In this document: positions 12,340 to 22,668 of the stretch, one piece after another
How the letters are laid out: the number at the start of each line of letters is the position of its first letter
Numbering within the stretch: position 1 is the first letter of the stretch
Source: Glandiceps talaboti
Taxonomy: Eukaryota > Hemichordata > Enteropneusta > Spengelidae
Reading direction: 5' to 3'
Length of the DNA stretch: 64,000 nucleotides
NCBI RefSeq assembly: GCF_964340395.1
Contig: NC_135550.1
Span: 12,814,408-12,878,407 of the forward strand
The notes under the pieces: generated by a model
The model's input: only the letters and a program-made list of their open reading frames with translations
Databases searched by the model: none
What the model was told of the DNA's origin: nothing
Translations under genes and position numbers: made by a program

Positions 12340-12960
12340 CATTTTTATCAACAGCGAAAGAAAAAGAATATCCAAAATATTTTAGTTATTACATTCGTGA
12401 CTGTAAATATTGTACAATTATATAAATTAATAGTCTAGACAAGAAAGGCAGCTCTTTATGATGTACAAACGAAGTCAGCAAGACAAGACGACATATCATG
12501 CTGTTCTACCACTTAGAGAAGACTACTGTGGAGATTGGGCTAAACTAGGCAACATGTACAGTTCACCTATGATAATGATCATTCCAATATTATCATTGTA
12601 CATAATGTACCAGGTGACTGATTTGTCATCGACAGAGAAAAAAAGAATATTCCAAACATATTAGTTATTACATTCATGACAGTAAATATTGTAAGAAAAT
12701 ATAAATTACCAGACAAGAAGGAGGCTACGCTGCCTATATGATATATAGTCTGGATTTGACAAATTGTGTCACCCTATCAGTCAGTTACTACGCTGCCTAT
12801 CATATAGTCTGTATGATATGACATATTGTGTCACCCTATCACTCAGTTACTCAGAGAAGACTGGTTAGGCTAAATGAGGTGACGTGTACAGTTACCTTGG
12901 ATAATGATCATTCAAATATTATTGATAGAATGTGTAAGGTAACTGATTGTATCAGTATGA
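12340..12960 (+). repeat. Diverged local duplications
   Basis: TTAGTTATTACATTC...GTAAATATTGTA occurs at about 12380 and 12662. TTAGAGAAGACT...ATAATGATCATTC occurs at about 12510 and 12850. CTACGCTGCCTAT...TGTGTCACCCTATCA occurs twice near 12725 and 12790. Several rounds of short tandem duplication are implied. Confidence 0.75.
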
Positions 12961-13507
12961 CAAAATGAACAAATAGACTCAACAAGGCGTCATATGCTTT
13001 TGTCTGAATGATGTAAATTAGAAAGTACAGCCTCTGGTTTCCTTATCGATGGAAGTGGCTAAAGGGCAGACTTACTGCGCTCTCTTTGATCACTTTGAGA
13101 GCTCATACAATATGCAGTTTACGACTGAATGGCTCTGACAATAGTATATCCGAAATGAAGCAAAATATAGACATTTAGTGTAAAAATAAGAGCAGATGTT
13201 GGCTGAAAATAAAAGGCAGATGAAGTATACACTCCTCAGTGATAGAATGTTGTCAGTTATCTTTACCTGAAAATGATGGATTTACATACAAGTTGCTTTG
13301 ATTTGTTCATATTGTGCATGTAAAATTAAATAACAAAACAAAACTGCCTGATGAAATTTCTGCTCATTGAAAGTCAAAAGCTGTTAATAGAAATTTTCAT
13401 TAATAACTATGATCCAAGAGTCAATGAACATTCATTCTTACAAAAATAACAACACTTTATTCTGAAGCTCGTACATTTCTGAATGAACCTTTCCAATTCT
13501 CAGTCAC

Positions 13508-13533
13508 TTGACTTTTTTTAACATGGCATTGTC
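13508..13533 (-). CDS. Possible short coding exon of the unidentified gene
   Basis: A strong acceptor (TGCTCTTTCAG) opens DNAMLKKVK in the phase needed after the 15.8-kb exon. The donor GTGACT is mediocre. Tiny exon, weak evidence. Confidence 0.22.
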
Positions 13534-13638
13534 CTGAAAGAGCAGACCACAGACACAATAGAAATTATGTCATTAAACAATATGGATACATAAGTGTCTC
13601 CATTGTCATATACAAAATGTATCAGTTCTGTACCTTAC

Positions 13639-13970
13639 CATTCCATTATAATAGTAATTCTTTGAATTTCACAATAGATGTCTGGGGTACAATCTAAGAA
13701 TTTTACTGTAATCGTTCTATTCTGTGAATACAAAAGATTTTCCATAATATTTCTGGTTCACATATTCTTGCCATTCCATTATAATAGTAATTCTTTGAAT
13801 TTCACAATAGATGTCTGGGGTACAATCTAAGAATTTTATTCTAATCGTTTCTATTCTGTGAATACAAAAGATTTTCCATAATATTTCTGGTTCACATATT
13901 CTTACCGTTCCATTATAATAGTGATTCTTTGAATTTCACAATAGATGTCTGGGGGTACAATCTATTTACT
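13639..13970 (+). repeat. 134-bp tandem repeat, about 2.5 copies
   Basis: CATTCCATTATAATAGTAAT begins units at 13639, 13773 and 13909. Each unit includes CAATAGATGTCTGGGGTACA and TTTCTGGTTCACATATTCTT. The units are over 95 percent alike. Confidence 0.9.
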
Positions 13971-14340
13971 TTAAAATTTTACATTATTGAAATCATTCCT
14001 CTTCTCACTAATAGTAATATTTGTACTGCTTAAATGCACATATTGTTGTCTTTTTCCCGATATTTTACTACCTGCAAAGGTAATCACATCTCCTTAATGG
14101 AAGGAAAACTCTGAAAATGTCAGTTGAAAATAAATGGCTTTTTCTGGTTTACTGGAGCTATTTGTGGTCTGTCTGACGACTGGTAGAGTGTGGAAGAACA
14201 CATGGCTGACTGCAAGCTGTAGTACATCTAATAATCATTCACATAAAAAATTGACAAGAGCTTTTTAGAGGAAATTGGAAGAGAAGAGTTTTGTTCTGCA
14301 TACAGGTCATAATAGCAGTCAACCTGCACGGTAGTCAACA

Positions 14341-15115
14341 CCTGTCAGTTAAAGCCGTAAAATGTATCAAGCACCGGTAAAACGTACCAAACACTAAATT
14401 GATGTATGTTGTCAGTCAAAGCGATAAAATGTATGAAACATCAGTAAAATGTACATTAGACTGCTGCAAGCTGTCAGTAAAAAGATGTAAAATGTATTGA
14501 GCACTGGTAAAACGTACCAAACACTAAATTGACATAAGTTGTCAGTTAAAGTGATTAAATGTATCGGGCACTGGTAAAACGTACTAAACACTAAATTGAC
14601 ATAAGTTGTCAGTTAAAGTGATAAAATGCATCAAACACCGTTAAAATGTATACATGTAATGTTGTCAGTTAAAGCGATAAAGTGTATCGAGCACCGCTAA
14701 AATGTACCAAACACTAAATTGGTGTACATTTGTATGTTGTCAGTTAATGTGTTAAAATGTATGAAACATCTTTAAAACGTACAAAAATGTACACCAGACT
14801 GCAGTAAAATGTATGAAACATCGATCGGTAAAACATCACTGCTGCATGGTGCAAGTTAAAGCTGTAAAATGCATCAAGCACTGGTAAAATGTATCAAATG
14901 CTGAATTAACATATGTTGTCAGTAGAAGCAGTAAATTGTACGAAACATCGGTAAAATGTACACAAGATTGCTGCAAGCTGTCAGTTAAAGTCATGTAAAA
15001 TGTATGAAACACCAATAAAATGTACCAAACACTGCATTGCCACTATACGCGTACATTGTACATTTGTATGTTGTCAGTTATAGCCATAAACTGTATCAAA
15101 CACAGGATTGCTGTG
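14341..15115 (+). repeat. Minisatellite of about 11 diverged units (~55-110 bp)
   Basis: Each unit begins GTCAGTTAAAGYNRTAAAATG, then TATCAAACACYGGTAAAATG and TACCAAACACTAAATTG. Units vary in length and two subfamilies alternate, one ending ACTGCTGCAAGCT and one ending ATGTATGTT. Confidence 0.85.
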
Positions 15116-15604
15116 TGACAACTTCAAGACTATATTCAAACTATAAAACATGGTGTTTTTCCCCACCTGCATGTTTTTTCAACAGACATTGCAAGACAAT
15201 CAATTTATAGTCAAAATACAATTACTGTATGTATCCCTGGTATACCATTAACTTCTGATGTAAAATTTCCACTTTTTAAAAGTCATATGATATTATAATT
15301 ATAACATCACATAAATCACATTTTACCTAGGAAGCCCTATACAAAAATGTACATTAAAAACATTGGGGACAGGTACATGTACCTAGATTTGTATATAGTG
15401 TCAAGCAAATTTACATGTATTTAATGAATTTGAATAAATCACTTAACAAAACATTTTTCATCATTCTCTTCCAGCTCCATAGAAAGTACAGTTTAGTATG
15501 ACAGGCACAGACAGACAAACAAATGAGTATATTTTTTCTAGATAAAGCTGTCAAAAAGTTATAACTTGACTTGGCTATGACGTGGTACATGTACAAGTAC
15601 ACTT

Positions 15605-15747
15605 GTATGTATGTATGTATGTATGTATGTATGTATGTATGTATGTGTGTATGTACGTATACATGTACGTACATATGTATGTACGTACGTATGTACGTAC
15701 GTACGTACGTACGTACGTATGTACACACACACACACACACACACACT
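15605..15747 (+). repeat. (GTAT)n, (ACGT)n and (AC)n compound microsatellite
   Basis: About 43 bp of GTAT passes into ACGT-type tetramers and then about 25 bp of AC, just 95 bp from the putative exon at 15843. Confidence 0.95.
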
Positions 15748-15842
15748 TTTTCGTTTTTATTTCGTTGTTTTTAACCAACCATGACCCGTCAATTTTTAAG
15801 GTGTTACAATGTGAAGCATAAACAAATAAGGGTCACCCTTAC

Positions 15843-15907
15843 CTGACTTATCTGTTCCACCAGCTGATCTTGGCTGACCACTGAGCCATCCCCACTACCA
15901 CCTGTCC
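15843..15907 (-). CDS. Putative coding exon 2 of the unidentified minus-strand gene
   Basis: 65 nt between acceptor TTGTACAG and donor GTAAGG. Only the frame continued from the 17252 start is open: (G)TGGSGDGSVVSQDQLVEQ then ISQ, phase 1 to 0. Gly/Ser-rich then amphipathic, as in a flexible N-terminus leading into a helix. It is one of the most convincing exons of this gene because it is more GC-rich than its surroundings and both splice sites are strong. Confidence 0.5.
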
Positions 15908-17230
15908 CTGTACAACAGAACAAAACAGAGGAAGGCAAACAATATATTAAATTGTGGATGACACATACCGGTACATGACAACTTGAACGAAACTATAATA
16001 GTTGTAACTTCCCTCCTTTCACAATTCATTCAATGTCTACTGTTTAATAATTTATATACATTTCGTTACAATTATTATTCATATCATGCAATACCTGACA
16101 GTTATGATATGATAATAGAATTTGACACGTTTTCAGCTTCCTAGCCCAATCATACAAACTTCATTATCTTACTTCGTTAGGCGACATTTTTCTCTCAAGA
16201 TTAAGAAATGTAATTCCAGGTTATCAACCTCATCTTTGATTACAACTTGGTGACTGCAGGTGACAGTTTGAACTCTGTCAACCTTTGCTACCTGATATTA
16301 GCCACTAAGCTATATTATCATCAGTTATGAATTATTAATTTAATCTAAGATAAATAATGAAAAAAAAAACCTGCATAGCCTTCGGCATGATTCTTTCTTT
16401 ATTATTTCCAGATACTGCTAAGTATGTAAATTTTCTGAGGTGTAATGTACATGTATACAATACCATGTGCAAGCCGAGCTGAATGCATCTGAACTGGAAA
16501 TGTGGAATTTAGTCCCGAGCTAGCTGTTCTACATAGTGACAATGCCAACCTAAGCCATTATTTCTGTGGTGTTCAAAGTATTTGTATAAGTCAAAACTTT
16601 CAGAATCAGTATTACTATTGCCACCATTTTTTTCTCAAATTAGCTTGTGCAGGTATTGGATTATATGAATCTCTGATATTTTCCTTTATTCACCTGGAAA
16701 ATACTCATGACCTAAGAGTTGTGTCACTGCGAGTCAAATGCTCGTCTTTGATTCACAGGGACAATTAGTCACTTGTATTTTCCTTGCTGGAATGAAGAAA
16801 AATACTGGGGTATAATACCTAATTCTACTCCATACATTAAATTCTTGCTCCCTTTGAAACAATCCAAGCAGACATCTATACATGATGTCAAAATAAGGAA
16901 ATTACATGTATACCGTGAATTAACATATCATTTTGCAAAAATTATGGGCAACTCACTTTATCAAAAATCACCAAATTACATGTATACCAAATTACATGTA
17001 TACAGTGAATTTTTTGTATTTTGCCTAAAATTATGGACAACCAATTTTGACATCTGTACCATGAGCATGCAATATACTCATACAATCTCTTTTAATATAG
17101 GATATTAAAAATGTTTCATAAATAATTGAATTTTTATGAGACATAATAAATGTGAGTGAAGGTCAGAAAAACTTGAATATCAAGAGTCAAGGTAGAGAGG
17201 AAAACGTTGAGTACAGTACATGTACTATAC

Positions 17231-17252
17231 CTGCTTGTGATAGCACCGACAT
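17231..17252 (-). CDS. Putative start-codon exon of an unidentified minus-strand gene
   Basis: The minus strand reads AAAGATGTCG, giving MSVLSQA plus one base, then donor GTATAG. The exon would begin at acceptor TTGTTGCAG (17413), with stop codons between acceptor and ATG as in a 5' leader. Phase 1 joins correctly to the exon at 15907. I do not recognise the protein, and no comparison was possible. Confidence 0.4.
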
Positions 17253-17412
17253 CTTTCTATTGATAGCAACCTTTCTCTCAATCCATATTCATCGATGAAT
17301 GCTGGGATACACACATCTCTACGATTTATCTCTTTTGGTTTTCTTCAATTTAGAAATCTTGTAGATATATTTTTCTTCACTCAACCTTAAATTGCGGTAT
17401 TTAAATCACATC

Positions 17413-20100
17413 TGCAACAAAGAGTTGAAAAAATTAATACATTTATAGTCTTGATCAGGTGAAAGGGAAGTGTGATAATACACAGTCATCATCATAATAT
17501 CATAATACAATATACAAATATACATGTATAATGTAAAACGATCAATAGTTACATGTAATATCAGCTACATTAAAACAGCCCCCAAACATTTCTATCCTAA
17601 CATAATTCTCAACAGAGCAAACCCACCTTCCAACACAGCTTGCAGTCTCCACAGCTTTTGTTATCGACACTTTGCAATGCAACCATTTCCTAATCCAACA
17701 CATGGCAATATAGCCATACTTTACATAATTCTATGTAAATTTAATTAAAAGTCCTCCTGATAATATTGAGGCAGTGAAATTATTCCAGTGCATACATGTA
17801 TCACAAGAGAAATTGCTAATTCAGTTTACACTAGCTGTTGCTATGTGTACATTATAAAGTCATTGTTATGGTTGCTAGGGATTTGTTTAAATTACTAGAT
17901 TGTATTGTTACACCTAAGTTCAGTGAGAGTTCATTTTTTTTATTGAATCCATGATTATTTGTCCTTCATGCAAGTATTCAAAATGGCATAAAGTAGTAAA
18001 AAATTGGTAATTCACGTACATCAAGCCATCACAATTTCCTCAAACTCTTTCATGTAAATTGTATATGCAGGCTCAATGAATCAATTTAGCAAAGTACATT
18101 GAAGGACACACTGTCAATGATTAAACATTCAGTTTTTGTAAAACTAAAATGACAATTAACTACAGTCTGATGAACATTTTGTGTGTTTATAGACGCCTTT
18201 GATTAAGCTATCTATTGCTGATGGCAATCAACTCTTGTCAGCCACACTACATGTATATGTACTATAGACAGACTGTATTTTCTAAACACAATATCGGTAA
18301 TACTTATAAGTCATTTTTTGGTCATATATATATTTGTACTATGGTTTTTAGTCAGTTCACATTAAAATATCAATCACCATAATCAAGAATTAATTGCTAC
18401 ACTGTATCTGTTTCATGACTATTTAGACCCCATTATAATATGTGATGTCATTTTTCATATGAAATCACAACTACGTGTACATATATATTTTGTTGCATTA
18501 AATTTGCAGAGTTGCCAAAAATACACATGAAAATGGAACAATGCGGGAATTAACACATCGTTCCAGGAATGACACCATCAATAACGTATTCAATTCAAAA
18601 ATCTTGATTTACAACATGTACAATATACATGTATGGCAAAGTTAAACAAAGTCATTTGGTAAATGATCTGGTGATTTTTGTATTGTATGGCTGTCTATGT
18701 GCACTTATATGGTTTTGCAATGTGATACACATGTAGGTATACATGTACAATGTACATGCAAAATGTAATTGTCAACATTACTTTGAACTCAAACGACTCC
18801 TTTAGGATAGTGGCTAGAAGTGGTTAAACATAAAGAGGAACTTGTCAACATACCCATATGGCTGATAGTTTTGAAGATTTTTGACAAAAAATCGCATACT
18901 ATGAAGAAATATCCTGATATATCCCAAACAACATATCAATAGCCTACAATCAGCTATCAGCCCAGCTGTAATATTATACATGTCTGCACACATACATGTA
19001 GCTCACACATTTACTAGTACTATTATACTTTCATGCTAGTACCTACATCAGGACACGTACTTCATCATGTACAAGCACTTAACCTTTAGCATGTTCAGAA
19101 GTGAACAATTCAGAACCAGCAGCACTTTTGAAGAGAGTAATTTGGGTTTTACACTGTAGCAAAGAAATTCAGGCATTCCCTTAAAACAAACAAAGCAATC
19201 TCAGCTATAAGCTGAGCACCTGATGAATAGCAATTGCATAAAACTAGATTACATTCCCAGAACACAACAAAAGAAACCTGACTCTACTTTAAGCTGCCGT
19301 CTTTTGAGATTGAAATTTCATGTCAAACACAGCCACAAGACAGATTTAATGCCTTGCGGTTGTTTCTGCAGCTGCAATAAAGTACACTTGAGTGAAACTG
19401 TACCAGTTTGGAGTACACGGACTGAGACTCATATAGTATAAGGCTTTACTATGATTGTCGTTTGTACCTAAATGAACTCTACAAAATTATGATGTAATGT
19501 ATGAATTTGTTTTAACTTTCTTATTTCAAAAACAGCACATGAATGCGCAATTGAGTGTATATGTATAATGTGTTATGTAATATTTACAAGTTTTGTTTAA
19601 CTTCGAGTTCATGTGTACTGAATAAAATTGTCTCTATATTACATATACACCAAAATCTAAATGCAAGTAACGTGTGATCACAGGAGCATATATAACAACA
19701 AATCTTTCAGTCTAGTAAAGAGTTAGTTATACCTAGAGGCTCTCTCAGTCTCTGTGGCTTCAAATCTGAAGATTTCCTTCCTTCAATGCTTAGCCTCTAG
19801 ACTATGATTCAGTACCATTTAATGTACATAAATGTCCTATTCATTTGTAACAAATGAGTACTACCCATGTTTATTATTTAATGTAGTACATTCTGTATGC
19901 TATAGTCGCGTTGTGATTATTTTAATGTAATGCATTTTATAAGAATTACAGATTAAGATAAATTACGATTAAGCTATTCTGTGGCCTTTATCTTTGTATT
20001 TGTATTCAAGGATGCCACGTTTTATTCCATGCATATTTTAAAGTATTATTAAAGTACAAACCATTTACAGTATGTACAAGTACAGGATTACTTTCCAGTG
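17413..20100. other. Intron-like sequence, nothing recognised
   Basis: AT-rich DNA with scattered TACATGTA words. A 9-bp inverted repeat CTAGAGGCT/AGCCTCTAG lies at 19733-19800. No convincing exon. Confidence 0.5.
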
Positions 20101-20118
20101 AATCTTGACTACAACAAG

Positions 20119-20188
20119 CTAGTATCTTACTTAGCTGTTGAATGAATTTGAATATGCATTCACTATATCCAACAGCTAAAGATACTAG
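20119..20188. ncRNA. miRNA-precursor-sized hairpin candidate
   Basis: 70 nt. CTAGTATC pairs with GATACTAG and TTAGCTGTTG pairs with CAACAGCTAA, separated by a small bulge. A further GAATG/CATTC pair sits near the loop. No known mature miRNA was recognised in either arm. Confidence 0.2.
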
Positions 20189-20636
20189 AAATTAATAGAA
20201 TGCTAAAATGGTATTACAACACAAACATTCACTGATTTGAAAATGTTCTCATTTTCTACAGAGATGATTATATCAACAATAATAAGGGTTGTGTAAATCT
20301 ACATGACAAAATCTATTTCTAGGGTTTGAAGAATCATTTTAAGTAAAAATGGAACCTGTTAACCATGCTCTTATACATGTGTAATTAAGTCAATGACTTC
20401 TGTGGATTGCACGTACCTCACTTCTTATGCATGAAGTAACCCTTTGAATATAACAATAATTTATTTATGTTTATACTCCTGAATTTTTAATGATTTTTTT
20501 TCTTTGAAGTATCGACTAATTTATACTTATGTGGCTTAATGATGCCAACACAACAGCACATATAAATAATATATCACCTCTAAACACAGTTAGTATACAT
20601 GTATCAAGTTTTAGCACAGTAAGACCTAGCTCTTAC

Positions 20637-20700
20637 CTCATGCTGTGGCCTTCTTTTAGGAGACACCAACCGTGAAAATGGAAACATTTTACACAATGGA
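20637..20700 (-). other. Possible alternative 5' exon ending at a strong donor
   Basis: The minus strand has a clear donor GTAAGA at 20636 after CACAGCATGAG. The segment before it holds an ATG frame MFPFSRLVSPKRRPQHE. It may be an alternative first exon of the same gene; no acceptor was identified. Confidence 0.2.
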
Positions 20701-22374
20701 GGTGTTTTAAATTGTCTCTCTTTTTATCGATTTTCACACAAAAGATACTCCACCACAAGGTTCATGGAAGTTGCTGAATAGTGAAAGCGGTGTTTTTATT
20801 GCCTGCAATATTGTCAACTGAGAGCACAGGGATACAGTATAGCGGAGTACAGAATGTTTGCGATTTTCATCAAACAAAGGGGGTTATTTGAATATTCTTC
20901 CATTAGGCCATTAAAATGAAAAAAAATAGAAGTGTGTTTCTAATAACCTGATTCTAAACATTTTTTGCATGCAAAAAGACAATTTACTTCTATTTCCATG
21001 TCATGCCTTTGCCTCATCTGTGGTCACGTTTTTAAAAAATTGTATTCCAGAGAGAAACCACATACATTTTAGACTACAACAGTACAGTCTGCATAACATC
21101 ATATTCATCTACTAAAATGATAGTTTCTTTCATTTACATGTACTTCTTTTACACCTCACAGAAGTATTGTGACCAACGAGTACTGTATCTTATCTTGGGG
21201 CGAAGTAATTTTTAAAACTTTAAAAAAATAAAATTCCGACCTACCATGCAACCCTATTTTCTGAAGTCATGTTATCAAAAACAATGTTTTTATTTCGCCT
21301 TGTAGTATTTTGTCAATCTCTGCCACTTTTGGGGGATACACTATGGATGAACAACTGCAACATCTTTTTCCTGTCTTGTCATACTAATTTCCAATTTAGT
21401 GACATGTGGAGAGTTATATTACATGTACATGTGTATGGGTGTGGTACAAGGTTAAACTTTTCATTATAGAAAGTGTTTAATTAGATCATCTTCCTGTTGT
21501 CAACTCACTTTGAATATTGTCCTTGAATACCAGTAGTCCATTTAGTTTGGAGTGGTTGTTAAAATCAATTATCAATAAGTTTGCATAAATTATTAATTAA
21601 TGACCATACAACTTGGATACATCCCTGATAAGTATACTACTTAGGTAGTACTGATACTGCAGTAATTGCAATGCTTTGAATCATTCAACAGTATAAACAA
21701 ATTTATCACAAAGTACAGATGTATTATGTAATAACTTAAGATTATCTTCAAATTATCTCATAATCAACATTTTTTAAGAAACCAGAAGTGGTGTATCTGA
21801 ATATATTGGATATTATATGTACATGTATTTACATACTGTATAAAAATCTACGTCCTGCGCAGTCACATTGAATACATATTGAGCACATGTTTGTACATCA
21901 GTGACCAATGTCGACATACATGGTATGGCATATATTAGTACCTTTTTGTAATTCATACTTTGAAGAAAAAAATTGGTTGGTTCTGGTACATTTTGTATAA
22001 CCCAGCCCAACCTAGTTTTTCACTGCCCACCCTAAACTTTTTATTATTAGTTAAAAGTATTTCGAAAAAATATTGAAAAATCAAAATAATTTGTGCAAGA
22101 AATAGTGAGATTTTGAGACATCAGCCTCGTCTGATCAAAAACACCATGCGAATACAGCGTTCCACATGATGTCTTCTGTGTATGGTACAGAAAGTGTTAT
22201 TACATCGATGAGAAGTCATGACCTCTGTAAATATGAACAGAACATTTGAACAGATCCTCGAAGGTCTCTAGATAAACAATGTAATATACATACCTGATTT
22301 TGAATTGGGCGTTATGAGAACCCCACATTTGGGGGGGGGGGGGCCTTTAGTACAAACTGTACATGTACATGTAC

Positions 22375-22656
22375 AGAAGTGTTCGCAACAAACTTTACAT
22401 CGCCAGGAAGAAACTACAGAAGAAGACAGCGTCTGATATTGGTTTACACACTCCAAGACAAGATGATCATCGCATCTACTTTAACGAACAGCTTACAAGA
22501 AGAAATAAACAATTGTTCCATAACACCAACATGAAACGGAAATCGCTAAACTGGAAATACATCTGGACTCAGAACGGAAGAATATATGTCCGTAAGGAAA
22601 ACGACACGCCAGCTATGAAAATAGGTTCTGAGAGAGACATTCAGCGCATTATATAA
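22375..22656 (+). CDS. LINE ORF1, C-terminal fragment
   Basis: About 94 codons ending in TAA: LYIARKKLQKK, then IYFNEQLTRRNKQLF and WKYIWTQNGRIYVRKENDTP, AMKI. This matches the C-terminal domain of CR1-group ORF1 proteins (the domain related to baculovirus FP protein C-termini: FNE-LT---K-LF...W-WT-NG-I-VRK). ORF1 is the chaperone/RNA-binding partner of ORF2. The N-terminal part was lost in 5' truncation. ORF2 starts 12 nt after the stop. Confidence 0.7.
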   Translation, partial: RSVRNKLYIARKKLQKKTASDIGLHTPRQDDHRIYFNEQLTRRNKQLFHNTNMKRKSLNWKYIWTQNGRIYVRKENDTPAMKIGSERDIQRII

Positions 22657-22668
22657 ACACTCTATTAC

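Noticed and set aside
14341-15115. Possible CRISPR-like array
   Set aside because: Units are diverged throughout, with no conserved repeat alternating with unique spacers, in a eukaryotic context; it is a minisatellite.
15411-15821. Overlapping frames rich in Tyr/Val/His/Thr
   Set aside because: Microsatellite translation (GTAT/ACGT/AC).
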